This document shows positions 17,643 through 25,600 of a stretch of DNA of 64,000 nucleotides, piece after piece; within the stretch, counting starts at the first letter, position 1, and each line of letters begins with the position of its first letter. The notes below the pieces were generated by a model. That model did no database searches and had not been told where the DNA came from. It saw only the letters and a program-made list of their open reading frames with translations. This DNA comes from Chryseobacterium sp. (lineage in GTDB: Bacteria; Bacteroidota; Bacteroidia; Flavobacteriales; Weeksellaceae). A program made the position numbers and the translations under genes. The stretch lies in the NCBI GenBank assembly GCA_031286615.1, contig JAITUA010000001.1, forward strand, positions 16,237 through 80,236, given 5' to 3'.

Positions 17643-18611
17643 CTAAGAAATAACCAGATTTTTCAATATTGCCTCAGACTTCAGTTCTGTTTCGGTCCAT
17701 TCTTTTTCCGGATTGCTTTGCGCTGTAATTCCGCCTCCTACAAAAACATGTACAGCGTCTTTATAAAGTCTTGCACAACGCAGATTCACAAAGTACAGAA
17801 TATTCTCTTCGGTTTCGATTTTAATATATCCGGCATAGAATTCGCGTGGAAATTTCTCGTATTTACGAATGTTTTCATTACAGAAATCTTTAGGAATTCC
17901 ACAGACAGCCGGAGTAGGGTGCAGATCCTGAATGAGCTTATCAAGATCCTCTGATTTGATGGTGGTTTTAAAATCCGTTCTTAAATGTTTTATATTACCG
18001 GAAATATGATCGTAGGTTTCTGACTGCTTTACGTTGTCAGAATAATTTTTAAGAATATCCTGAATATAAGTAGTAACAGGTTTTTGTTCTTCAATTTCCT
18101 TTTCAGACCATTCTTCAGATACCGGAAGAGTGCCTGCTAAAGCCATCGTTTCAAATTGATGGGTGGATTTATTGAATTTTCCTAAAAGTTCGGAAAAAGC
18201 ACCCATCCAGGCATTCTTGCCGTCATTAAAAAGATACCTGAAAGCATTTGGGTAAGATTCGCAGAGGTTTTTAAAGCTCTCTTTATAATTGATTGTATTG
18301 AAATCTGTAAAGATCTTTCTTCTTGAATAAACAAGTTTTGGAAGATTGTTTTCTTTGATTACTTCAATTACTTCCTGCAATGTTTGACAGTATTCTTCCT
18401 TTGTTTCAGCAGAAGAAAAGGTTGGGTCATTGATGAATTCTTCGTTTGTGATTAAAGTATGTGCAAATTCTTCAGAATTAACTTCAACAATATTTCCATG
18501 GAAGCTGATCTGCTCTGAACCATTATAGGAGTAAAAATTGACGGCATTTTTTATATTTTTTTCATCGGCAGACAGTAGTCTCTCGTCGAAAGGAAGTTTG
18601 AAATAAATCAT
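17643..18611 (-). CDS. menF: Isochorismate synthase / chorismate-binding enzyme
   Basis: A 322-residue member of the anthranilate synthase component I/isochorismate synthase family, short because it lacks most of the N-terminal domain. The catalytic core is present: LVYSRRKIF, ALAGTLP, GNIKHLRTDF, LHPTPAVCGIPK and FYAGYI, plus FVGGGITAQSNPEKEW near the end. It converts chorismate to isochorismate for menaquinone in a respiratory flavobacterium; a siderophore role (EntC) is the alternative but no siderophore genes are nearby. A hotdog thioesterase gene lies upstream. It has a good promoter at 18685-18715. Confidence 0.85.
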   Translation of the reverse strand: MIYFKLPFDERLLSADEKNIKNAVNFYSYNGSEQISFHGNIVEVNSEEFAHTLITNEEFINDPTFSSAETKEEYCQTLQEVIEVIKENNLPKLVYSRRKIFTDFNTINYKESFKNLCESYPNAFRYLFNDGKNAWMGAFSELLGKFNKSTHQFETMALAGTLPVSEEWSEKEIEEQKPVTTYIQDILKNYSDNVKQSETYDHISGNIKHLRTDFKTTIKSEDLDKLIQDLHPTPAVCGIPKDFCNENIRKYEKFPREFYAGYIKIETEENILYFVNLRCARLYKDAVHVFVGGGITAQSNPEKEWTETELKSEAILKNLVIS

Positions 18612-18684
18612 GAGCTATGAAGGAATTTTGAAAATCAATAACCGGAAATTATATAGGAAATTTCCGGAGTAATTTTCCTTTCTG

Positions 18685-18715
18685 CAAAGGTATTACTAGT
18701 CTTAAAGATGTCAAA
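18685..18715 (-). promoter_or_regulatory. Promoter of the isochorismate synthase gene
   Basis: On the minus strand TTTG (18715-18712), 19 bases and TACCTTTG (18692-18685) match the Bacteroidota consensus exactly. It lies below the terminator at 18720-18748, so menF is transcribed independently of the upstream thioesterase gene. Confidence 0.75.
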
Positions 18716-18719
18716 ATAA

Positions 18720-18748
18720 AAAGAGCTTAAATTTATTTTAAGCTCTTT
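18720..18748 (-). terminator. Terminator after the hotdog thioesterase gene
   Basis: AAAGAGCTTAAA pairs with TTTAAGCTCTTT around a five-base loop, with T-rich sequence on both sides. Confidence 0.75.
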
Positions 18749-18768
18749 ATTTTTTTATGTGTGGCAAA

Positions 18769-19197
18769 TTATCTGTTAATGATATTATTTGTCATCGTAG
18801 TATGATTGATCAAAACCCCTTTTTCATCGCGGATTTCAATTTCTGAAACATGCATGGTTTTTCCTTTTCTGATAAAACGTGCTGTGGCAGTTACAATTCC
18901 GTCCTTTTTGCTTCTTAAATGATTGGAATTGATATTGGTTCCTACTCCGTAATATTTTTCACCATCGATGAAGATATTGGACAGGCTTGACCCTAAAGTT
19001 TCAGCCAAAACACAGCTTGCTCCTCCATGCATGATTCCAAACGGCTGGTGTGTTCTTGGAAGAACCGGCATCGTGGCTGTAAGAGTTTCATTTTCCAGAT
19101 CAATATCTATGAATTTTATTTCAAGCGTTTTTGCAAGCGTTACATCGCCCCAGTTATTGATGAATGCTAATATTTCTTCTTTTGTCTGACCTTTCAT
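18769..19197 (-). CDS. PaaI-type hotdog thioesterase
   Basis: A 142-residue hotdog-fold protein with RTHQPFGIMHGGASCVLAETLGS: the HGG motif and following acidic residue (Glu) form the active site of the PaaI/YdiI thioesterases. Because its neighbour on the same strand is an isochorismate synthase, the most economical guess is the 1,4-dihydroxy-2-naphthoyl-CoA thioesterase of menaquinone synthesis (MenI-like). That role is inferred from context only. It follows the acyltransferase gene at about 40 bases. Confidence 0.82.
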   Translation of the reverse strand: MKGQTKEEILAFINNWGDVTLAKTLEIKFIDIDLENETLTATMPVLPRTHQPFGIMHGGASCVLAETLGSSLSNIFIDGEKYYGVGTNINSNHLRSKKDGIVTATARFIRKGKTMHVSEIEIRDEKGVLINHTTMTNNIINR

Positions 19198-19237
19198 TTC
19201 TTATAATTGATAAATGATGATTGATTTTGTTTTCTAC

Positions 19238-19816
19238 TTATTCTCCCATAATATTAGGATTCCAGTTGGCAGGGACTTTAGGAACAATGTCATTTTTGAT
19301 ATAATAGTCCTGAATTTCCTGCATGATTTCTGAAAAAGGGACGGATGCTATTCTTTCATATGGAATAGTATAACCCAGATAAACAATATTTCTTTTGAAA
19401 TCACCTGCTGCCAGTACAATAGGAACTTTTGCGGCTAAAGCCATATGGTAAAACCCTTTTCTCCATTTCGGAACCCAGCTTCTTGTTCCTTCAGGGGTAA
19501 TAACAAGACTGAAATCTTCTTTAGCAAACTGCTTGGCTACGAAATTTACCAGGTCGTTTTTCTGGCTTCTGTCGATCCCGATCCCTCCAAGTCCTTTTAC
19601 AATGCTTCCGTACCAGGCTTTGGTATGGGCATCTTTAATAATGATTTTTAAAGGTTTTTCCAGGGACCAATAGGCGAAATTTCCTAAAATATATTCCATG
19701 TTATGGGTATGCGGTGCTACCACAAGGATACACCTGTTCAGGTTGTTTACATCGCCCTGCAGAACGACTTTCCAGCCTAATATTTTTAACATTGCTTTGC
19801 CTATCAGCTTTTTCAT
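19238..19816 (-). CDS. Lysophospholipid/1-acylglycerophosphate acyltransferase-like protein
   Basis: A 192-residue PlsC-family protein. Motif III TPEGTRSWVPKWRKGFY and motif IV VPIVLAAGD are clear. Motif I reads APHTHNMEYIL: the usual HX4D is HX4E here, a conservative change in the catalytic dyad. It probably acylates a lysophospholipid or lipid head group at the inner membrane. A strong hairpin upstream (19840-19868) separates it from the tiny gene at 19895. Confidence 0.8.
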   Translation of the reverse strand: MKKLIGKAMLKILGWKVVLQGDVNNLNRCILVVAPHTHNMEYILGNFAYWSLEKPLKIIIKDAHTKAWYGSIVKGLGGIGIDRSQKNDLVNFVAKQFAKEDFSLVITPEGTRSWVPKWRKGFYHMALAAKVPIVLAAGDFKRNIVYLGYTIPYERIASVPFSEIMQEIQDYYIKNDIVPKVPANWNPNIMGE

Positions 19817-19839
19817 AGATTTCTTGGATTAAAAACAAA

Positions 19840-19868
19840 AAAGTATAACCAAATTTTGGTTATACTTT
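19840..19868 (-). terminator. Terminator of the 20-codon gene
   Basis: AAAGTATAACCAAA and TTTGGTTATACTTT form a near-perfect palindrome; on the minus strand it is followed by TTTTGTTTTT. No larger gene ends here, so the transcript it ends must come from 19895-20040. Confidence 0.75.
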
Positions 19869-19894
19869 ACAAATATATTGAAATATTATCGCTC

Positions 19895-19957
19895 TTAAAA
19901 CAAACCGCTAATTAAATCTACGATTTTCATTACGAATTCCATTGCAAATTGTATCAT
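19895..19957 (-). CDS. Candidate 20-residue amphipathic peptide
   Basis: An ATG at 19957 opens a 20-codon frame: MIQFAMEFVM, then KIVDLISGLF, then TAA. Polar residues (Gln3, Glu7, Lys11, Asp14, Ser17/Gly18) repeat every three to four positions, giving one narrow polar face on an otherwise hydrophobic helix. It lies alone in a 315-base gap and is followed within 30 bases by a strong same-strand terminator. A weak -7-like TATATTTA is at 20043-20036. A membrane-active peptide, toxin or leader peptide are possible; the RNA itself may be the product. Confidence 0.4.
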   Translation of the reverse strand: MIQFAMEFVMKIVDLISGLF

Positions 19958-20131
19958 GATAAGGCTGTGTTTTTGGTTGGTTGGTTATTAAATTTTAGCT
20001 CTACGAAATTAAAACTTTTTTTTTACATAAGAAACTAAATATAGTTTTATTTTCACTTTTCTGAGAGAAGAAGGGTGTGAATTTCAAACGGTTGCCATCC
20101 ACCCACACCTTCTACCACTCTCTGAAGTTAA

Positions 20132-21853
20132 TTATTTAGTTTGTATGGAAATTTCGTTTTTTCCGTCTTTGATCTTGATGTCCATATCTTTATTTGATTT
20201 TTTGATATTGGACACTGCAGAATCAATTACTTTCTTTGCCTGGTTGTTCGGAACTTTCTTACCGTTTACAATGATACTGTCCTGATCATCAGAGTTGTAT
20301 TCGATACTGGAACCGTTTACCGTGATTTTATTTTTTTCAATTCTAACACCGTTGCTGTCTTCATCACTGTCTTGTTCGTTGTCATTGATACCGTCTCCAT
20401 TTAAGTCACCATCCATATGGATATGGTTTTTGTTTGATGAAATAACCATTGTTTTTTGTGGAACTACAAGTTCATAATCAAGGCTATAGTCTCTGAATCT
20501 GTGTTCATATGGATATTTGATATAGTTTGGAAGAAGTATTTTATTGTTTACAACTTCTACAGGAACTGTCAGCTGGATTGGGAAATTATAACCCTTTCCT
20601 TCTTTTTTGATGATCAGATATGGTGTTTTAATATCTGGTTTTCTTGTTACATCTACTGAGATATAATCTTCTTCATAAACAGATCTTTTATCAGAATAAA
20701 TATCATTGTTATATGCTTTGAAATTCTGAGGAATGTTAACTTGCTTTACATCTACATATACTGTATCTGAAGTAGTGTTGATGGCAACATTCTCTACATC
20801 TTCCTTACTGCCTCTGTAGATCATGTCTTTCTTAGCCATGCTTATTCCGAAGTAAGTTCCCAGTCCGATCAGAAGAAGAAATAAACCTCCAACTACCCAT
20901 CCGATATTTCTCAGTTTAGTTTTTGGAGAGAATATCTTGATACTTAATAAGCTGAAAAGGATTGCCGGAATTAAGCTTCCGATTACCATCATGGCTGCCA
21001 ATACTTTATCAAGTCCCTGGTCATCCATATAGAATCTGATTTCATTAGCTCCTGGGAAATCTGTATCCATCCCGAAAAGACCGAATAATACAAATACTCC
21101 GATAATGCTTCCTACAGCCATCAATACGAAGAATCCTCCTACGATATACTTGAATATATTCCAAACTCCACTTCCTGCGTTGTTGATGTAAGGTTTGTTT
21201 TCGTTGTATATTTCTCCGACCCTCTGAGTAGATTCATTGGCAAACTGAACCAATTTATTAGACTCATTCTTAAGATTGTCGAAGTTCATAGGCTTTCCCT
21301 GCATTTTCAGGAAATCTGCCGCTGTTTCAGCTTTTGGAAGTACGATCCAAAGGATTACATATAAAAGACCGATTAATGAAGAAGAGATTGCTGCGGTGAA
21401 AATTCCCAAGACGAAAATTCCCAGCCAGATGGCTCTCATGGTAGTGATATCCATTCCTACATATTGAGCTAAACCTGCGCAAACACCTGCTACTTTTTGT
21501 TTTTCCGGATCACGGAACAGTTGTTTTTTATCGGTATAATTGTTTCCTGAATAGTTCTTTCTGGTAGATGTTTTTTCAGAAAAATAAGCCTCTTCCTGTT
21601 CTTCAATTTTTTCCGGGCTTCCGATCTGTGCGATTACCTTTTCTACATCGGTATCGTTGATCACTTCGCGTTTTCCCAGAGAATCTTTGAATATCTCCAC
21701 CATTCTTATTTCTATGTCATGCATTACCTCATCTGCCTCAGAAGCATCCAGTGAGCTTCTCAGTGCGTTCAGGTAATCGCTGAGCTTTATATATGCGTGT
21801 TCTTCTATTGTAAAAGAAAAACCTGCGAGTCCTATTGAGAGTGTCTTGTTCAT
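20132..21853 (-). CDS. PspC domain membrane protein
   Basis: A 573-residue protein. An N-terminal domain (about 1-90) ends in the helical SPEKIEEQEE seen in DUF1700-like partners of PadR regulators; the PspC domain follows (about 108-170: FRDPEKQKVAGVCAGLAQYV, then a membrane helix). Further membrane helices occur near 235-260, 285-305 and 315-335, and the C-terminal 230 residues form a charged, beta-rich region. Ratios of such proteins suggest sensing of envelope stress. It starts 11 bases after the padR gene and must be co-transcribed with it. Confidence 0.85.
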   Translation of the reverse strand: MNKTLSIGLAGFSFTIEEHAYIKLSDYLNALRSSLDASEADEVMHDIEIRMVEIFKDSLGKREVINDTDVEKVIAQIGSPEKIEEQEEAYFSEKTSTRKNYSGNNYTDKKQLFRDPEKQKVAGVCAGLAQYVGMDITTMRAIWLGIFVLGIFTAAISSSLIGLLYVILWIVLPKAETAADFLKMQGKPMNFDNLKNESNKLVQFANESTQRVGEIYNENKPYINNAGSGVWNIFKYIVGGFFVLMAVGSIIGVFVLFGLFGMDTDFPGANEIRFYMDDQGLDKVLAAMMVIGSLIPAILFSLLSIKIFSPKTKLRNIGWVVGGLFLLLIGLGTYFGISMAKKDMIYRGSKEDVENVAINTTSDTVYVDVKQVNIPQNFKAYNNDIYSDKRSVYEEDYISVDVTRKPDIKTPYLIIKKEGKGYNFPIQLTVPVEVVNNKILLPNYIKYPYEHRFRDYSLDYELVVPQKTMVISSNKNHIHMDGDLNGDGINDNEQDSDEDSNGVRIEKNKITVNGSSIEYNSDDQDSIIVNGKKVPNNQAKKVIDSAVSNIKKSNKDMDIKIKDGKNEISIQTK

Positions 21854-21864
21854 AGCTTTGTTTT

Positions 21865-22194
21865 TTAATTTTGTTGAGTGATGTGGTTTACTGAGGCTGT
21901 CAGCTCATTCCATGTGTTTTGAAGTTCATCCAGGAAAAGTTTTCCTTTTTCTGTGATCTGATAATATTTTCTGGGTGGCCCTCCTGTAGATTCTTCCCAT
22001 CTGTAAGAGAGAAACTCTCCGTTTTTAAGTCTTGTAAGAAGAGGGTAGAGGGTTCCTTCCACTACATCCAGTTTTCCTTTTTTCAGTTCGTCAATAAGAT
22101 CAGAAACATACATTTCGCGATTATTGATGAGACTTAGAATACAGAATTCCAGAATTCCTTTTCGCATTTGCGCTTTGGTATTTTCGGTATTCAT
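21865..22194 (-). CDS. PadR family transcriptional regulator
   Basis: A 109-residue winged-helix repressor. The helix-turn-helix and wing read EGTLYPLLTRLKNGEFLSYRW and STGGPPRKYYQITEKG, diagnostic of PadR. It is of the small PadR-s2 type with a short C-terminal helix for dimerisation. It precedes the PspC gene, the standard pairing, and probably represses its own operon by binding the inverted repeat at 22265-22287. Confidence 0.92.
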   Translation of the reverse strand: MNTENTKAQMRKGILEFCILSLINNREMYVSDLIDELKKGKLDVVEGTLYPLLTRLKNGEFLSYRWEESTGGPPRKYYQITEKGKLFLDELQNTWNELTASVNHITQQN

Positions 22195-22264
22195 CTTTGA
22201 TAAGTTTTGTTAATTAGTTATAATTTTCGAAGTTCGGAACCTAGCTAGTTGTACCTATTTCGAT

Positions 22265-22287
22265 TTTACATTACAAAGATATGTAAA
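22265..22287. promoter_or_regulatory. Inverted repeat over the padR promoter, likely operator
   Basis: TTTACAT, nine bases, ATGTAAA: a perfect seven-base inverted repeat whose spacer holds the -7 box of the padR promoter. Its place suits autorepression by PadR. Confidence 0.5.
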
Positions 22288-22305
22288 TAAAATGGTATTA
22301 TGCAA
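22274..22305 (-). promoter_or_regulatory. Promoter of the padR-pspC operon
   Basis: On the minus strand TTG (22305-22303), 21 bases and TATCTTTG (22281-22274). The leader to the padR ATG is about 75 bases. Confidence 0.6.
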
Positions 22306-22510
22306 TACAAAGTAGTGAAATTTTTAAAATAAATAATGTAAAGCATTGATAATTAAGTCAATAATTTTTATTGAGGATTTTAAGAAAAATGAATTTGTTT
22401 GAAAAATTGTTGAAAAGTTGCTGGAATTTTTGAGATGATTGAGAAAAATAATCAGAAATAATTGAGTTTAGTCCTTTACTAATTACTCATTATTCATTAA
22501 TTATTTCATT

Positions 22511-22593
22511 TAGCCCCGATAGCAGCGGTTACCCCACAGCGGAATGGAATAAGGAAGGAGGCGAGGAGTATGAGCGTATAGCGGGAAACAGCT
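22511..22593. repeat. CCCCGATAGCAGCGG repeat, copy 1
   Basis: TAGCCCCGATAGCAGCGGTT opens and GAGGAGTATGAGCG, TAGCGGGAAACAGCT close an 83-base unit; the same ends, with a longer middle, recur at 60450-60553. The ends can pair as CCCGATA with TAGCGGG. The rest of the gap 22195-22734 is very AT-rich with no other signal apart from the two promoters. Confidence 0.7.
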
Positions 22594-22667
22594 TCTTATT
22601 ACTAAATATTCTTTTATTTAAAGGCTGTTAAATTGTTTCATATCCTTACAGATAATAAGCTCGGAAT

Positions 22668-22698
22668 TTTGAGATCGGTATTATGATTCGTATTTTTG
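22668..22698 (+). promoter_or_regulatory. Promoter of the XAC2610-like gene
   Basis: TTTG (22668-22671), 19 bases, TATTTTTG (22691-22698), an exact match to the Bacteroidota consensus, 36 bases before the ATG at 22735. Confidence 0.75.
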
Positions 22699-22734
22699 TT
22701 AGGAAAAAAACACCTAAATCTATTTACTATTGCC

Positions 22735-23436
22735 ATGAATCTATTAAATACATATAGGCATTTATCGGCTTTTGTTTTACTTGGGCCTGCATGTTTCGGG
22801 CAATATCAGTTTGAGATTAAAAATGTGTCGAAAAATTATGATGCTGTTATTCATATAGAAAATTGTTACGATGACAGATGCAGCGGGAAAGGAACTGTGG
22901 AGCTGTTTGATCATAAAAACAGCAAGGTACAGACTTTTGTTTCTGATGATCTTGTTTTATATGCTGAACAAGGGCAAAAACTGATTCAAAATAAGTTGAT
23001 TCCTCTTTCAAAAGATCAACGGGCAGTGATTATTAATGATTTTAATTTTGACGGAACCATGGATGTTGCAATAAGGAACGGAAATATGGGAAATTATAGT
23101 GGGGCATCCTATGACGTATATGTCTTCAATAAAACAAAAAAGAAATTTGTAATAAGTGAAGAACTTACAGAGTTGGGTTCAGATGGTCTTGATATTTTTG
23201 ATGTTGATGTGAAACGTAAACGTCTTATTTCCTACGGAAAGTCTGGTTGCTGCGATATTTTCACTACTGAATATGCTGTTATTCCCAATAAAGGACTGGA
23301 TAAAGTATTTGAAAAGGAAGAGGATATGAGCAATGAAGATCAGGTGAAAGTAATAACCAGAGAAAAGATCAATAATAAATGGATTACCAAAACAAAGGTA
23401 TATCCGGCAGATGAATATAACAGAAATAAAAAGTAA
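22735..23436 (+). CDS. Secreted XAC2610-like protein
   Basis: A 233-residue protein starting MNLLNTYRHLSAFVLLGPAC with a likely signal peptide ending CFGQ. The segment INDFNFDGTMDVAIRNGNMG is a calcium-binding-like FG-GAP/EF-type loop, and SYDVYVFNKTKKKFVISEEL follows; this combination is that of XAC2610-related proteins. No enzyme motif is visible; the function is unknown. I prefer the ATG at 22735 to a TTG at 22696 because the latter lies within the promoter. Confidence 0.75.
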   Translation: MNLLNTYRHLSAFVLLGPACFGQYQFEIKNVSKNYDAVIHIENCYDDRCSGKGTVELFDHKNSKVQTFVSDDLVLYAEQGQKLIQNKLIPLSKDQRAVIINDFNFDGTMDVAIRNGNMGNYSGASYDVYVFNKTKKKFVISEELTELGSDGLDIFDVDVKRKRLISYGKSGCCDIFTTEYAVIPNKGLDKVFEKEEDMSNEDQVKVITREKINNKWITKTKVYPADEYNRNKK

Positions 23437-23437
23437 G

Positions 23438-24028
23438 ATGAAAATTCAGAAAGAAATTGATTTTATCCTGGCAGTGGATGCCTTGAAAAATGTACAGCGA
23501 AGAAATTATAATGCTGATGATTCCCGAAGAGAGAACACGGCAGAACACTCCTGGCAGATTATTATTCTGGCTCAGGTTCTTTTTCCGTATGCTAAAAACC
23601 GCGCAGATATTGATCTTTTGAGAGTAATAAGAATGCTTTCTATTCATGATCTGGTAGAAATAGAAGCCGGTGATACTTTTATTTTTGATGAAAAAGCAAT
23701 GGTAGGAAAGTTTGACAGAGAGAAAGCATCTGCCCAAAAGATTTTCGGAATTCTGGACGAACCTTTGCGTACAGAGTTTTTTAATCTGTGGCTTGAGTTT
23801 GAAGAGGAGAAAACCCCTGATGCTATTTTTGCCTGCGGGATCGACAGAATCATGCCATTTATCTTAAATTCTCATACTTCAGGAAAAAGCTGGACGGAAG
23901 CCGGAGTAACAGAAAGACAAATCCGGAATATGCTTGAAAATGCGATTAACAGAGCATCGGACGAAATGGGAGAGGCCTTTGAGCTGTTGCTGAACAGAAG
24001 TCTGGAAACGGAAAAAGTGGTGAAATAA
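23438..24028 (+). CDS. HD domain protein, YfbR/HDDC2-like 5'-deoxynucleotidase
   Basis: A 196-residue HD phosphohydrolase of the HD_3 group. Metal ligands are visible as His in RRENTAEHSWQ, His-Asp in MLSIHDLVEIEAGD and a later Asp in CGIDRIMP. This branch includes YfbR, which dephosphorylates deoxynucleoside monophosphates, so a nucleotide substrate is likely. The ATG at 23438 begins one base after the preceding stop codon, suggesting coupling. Confidence 0.85.
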   Translation: MKIQKEIDFILAVDALKNVQRRNYNADDSRRENTAEHSWQIIILAQVLFPYAKNRADIDLLRVIRMLSIHDLVEIEAGDTFIFDEKAMVGKFDREKASAQKIFGILDEPLRTEFFNLWLEFEEEKTPDAIFACGIDRIMPFILNSHTSGKSWTEAGVTERQIRNMLENAINRASDEMGEAFELLLNRSLETEKVVK

Positions 24029-24046
24029 GTGTAAAGAACATAGAAT

Positions 24047-24079
24047 AAGCTTCGGGCGGCCAAAGGCCGCCCGAAGCTT
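24047..24079. terminator. Bidirectional terminator between convergent genes
   Basis: AAGCTTCGGGCGGCC pairs perfectly (15 pairs) with GGCCGCCCGAAGCTT around an AAA loop, flanked by T-rich and A-rich sequence. It is very GC-rich compared with its surroundings and serves the HD gene and the thioesterase gene on the opposite strand. Confidence 0.85.
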
Positions 24080-24085
24080 TATTAT

Positions 24086-24469
24086 TTATAGTATCTGGAT
24101 TGGTTTCTTGAATTCATCAATCGCTACAAAAGTAAAATCACCCACAATGGCTTTCTCTCTTTCATAGGAATACATCTGCTCAGTGTAGATCTCAACATTT
24201 ACTTTCATACTGGTTTTTCCCACGTATGAAACTTTCCCGATCAGTTCTACAATCGTTCCGGCAGGAATAGGTTTTTTGAAATCGATCTTGTCACTGCTCA
24301 CCGTTACTACTCTTTTTCTGGCAAATCGGGTTGCTGTAATAAAAGCTACTTCGTCCATCAGCTGCATGGCCGTACCACCAAAAAGGGTATCGTAATGATT
24401 GGTTGTGTTGGGGAAAACCGCTTTAAAGATTCTGGTTTCGGATGCTTCAATTCTTTCTTCTGTAGTCAT
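24086..24469 (-). CDS. Acyl-CoA thioesterase, hotdog fold
   Basis: A 127-residue acyl-CoA hydrolase of the YciA/BACH type: FPNTTNHYDTLFGGTAMQLMDEVAFITA carries the family's Asn and Asp active-site region and the CoA-binding GG turn; FARKRVVTVSSDKIDF follows. It hydrolyses acyl-CoA esters in the cytoplasm; the chain length is not predictable. It is the first gene downstream of a cobalamin riboswitch on its strand (131 bases away), which is unusual for this family. Confidence 0.88.
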   Translation of the reverse strand: MTTEERIEASETRIFKAVFPNTTNHYDTLFGGTAMQLMDEVAFITATRFARKRVVTVSSDKIDFKKPIPAGTIVELIGKVSYVGKTSMKVNVEIYTEQMYSYEREKAIVGDFTFVAIDEFKKPIQIL

Positions 24470-24600
24470 ATATCATTATTAATTAAAGCGAAATGAAAAC
24501 GATATTAAAACAACAGAATAATGACAGGAACTTAGAGAACCCCTGAAACAATCCATCAGATCAATACAACTTCAAATCGCGAAAGTTATTTGTTTAAAGA

Positions 24601-24765
24601 AAATAGGCAGGTCTCCTGACTTGTAACATCTTTTATCTCCTTCCCATGCCTCGCACAGTGGATCTTTGATAAAGATTTCAGTTACTTACAGTTGCGCGAC
24701 AGTCCGTGATTTTCACACGGTTCCCTTTTAATCTGCAGTGATGCAGAACCAATTTCTGTGATGAA
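24601..24765 (-). ncRNA. Cobalamin riboswitch (AdoCbl class)
   Basis: Reading the minus strand, the conserved elements come in the right order: AAAAGGGAACCGTGTGAAAA, TCACGGACTGTCGCGCAACT, GTAAG, GCATGGGAAGGAG, and the closing AGTCAGGAGACCTGCC. These are the B12-box and the receptor-loop elements of cobalamin riboswitches. The next gene on the strand is an acyl-CoA thioesterase, not the TonB-dependent B12 receptor usual in Bacteroidota. The platform between 24600 and 24470 has no clear terminator. Confidence 0.92.
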
Positions 24766-24788
24766 TAAGCGTTAAAACTTTTCGGGTG

Positions 24789-24796
24789 CAAAAATA
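24789..24796 (-). promoter_or_regulatory. Promoter -7 box for the riboswitch transcript
   Basis: TATTTTTG on the minus strand, about 25-30 bases upstream of the riboswitch core and just past the stop of the upstream gene. I see no clear -33 box. Confidence 0.45.
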
Positions 24797-24802
24797 ATGA
24801 AT

Positions 24803-25600
24803 TTATTCCGGATTATGGTAAATAATCTGGCTGATTACTCTTCCTTTCTTGATTGTCCACAGCGTAGTGTATCTGTTTTCTCCTGAACCGTTTATCATGT
24901 ATAAGAAAATATTGTCGGTGTCCAGGGAGGTTACACCAATGTTCTCAAAATCCATCGTAGGCTGGAACATGTTTTTGATGGCTTCTCTTACAAAGACAGA
25001 ACCTCTTCCGGGTTGTTGTACCCTGATCGATTTTATTTCAGTCATTCCTTCAGGAAGATCATTTCCGATTCCCCAGGGCTTTACTTTATCGATGGTCAGA
25101 AGTTTTCCCTCAGCATCTTTTTCCTTCTTACGATAGCCGGCGTTGGAAGGGTAGATGTCAATTACTACTTTGCTTCTTTGGGCGGTAGGAACTTTCGGAT
25201 CAGAATTATCTGTGAAAATAAGTGATTTTCCGTTTTTAGATTTGGAAGGTGTGTAGGCCGGAAGTTGATCTATATAAGCAATACGTTCTTTATTGACCAT
25301 TCCTTCTTTATCAAGTGTTTCATACCGTACAAATGGTTTGTCTTCATCCTGTTTTTCAGGATATTTGATCCAGATCCATTCTGTTTCTCCGGGAGCAGGC
25401 TTTACATAAACAAATACATCTCCTTTACGCATACGGATCTTGTCTACAATTTTCCTGTAATTGTCTTTGTGAACCCGTACATTGGCGTATCCTTCTTCAG
25501 CTTTTACCACTCCGAAAGGAACCTTATTCTGTCCTTTTACAAGGGCTAAAGAAAAAATACTCAAGGCCGATACATAGAATGCTTTGTTTATGAAAGTCAT
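24803..25600 (-). CDS. Secreted protein of unknown function
   Basis: A 265-residue protein with a signal peptide (ending LVKGQ). The first part, GVVKAEEGYANVRVHKDNYRK, resembles a bacterial SH3 domain used to bind peptide or wall material; the rest has no motif I recognise, apart from a short segment with MINGSGENRYTTLWTIKKGRV at the end that suggests a NTF2-like or beta-barrel end. It stands alone between the riboswitch and a divergent T9SS gene. The 258-base upstream gap shows nothing beyond AT-rich sequence. Confidence 0.65.
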   Translation of the reverse strand: MTFINKAFYVSALSIFSLALVKGQNKVPFGVVKAEEGYANVRVHKDNYRKIVDKIRMRKGDVFVYVKPAPGETEWIWIKYPEKQDEDKPFVRYETLDKEGMVNKERIAYIDQLPAYTPSKSKNGKSLIFTDNSDPKVPTAQRSKVVIDIYPSNAGYRKKEKDAEGKLLTIDKVKPWGIGNDLPEGMTEIKSIRVQQPGRGSVFVREAIKNMFQPTMDFENIGVTSLDTDNIFLYMINGSGENRYTTLWTIKKGRVISQIIYHNPE

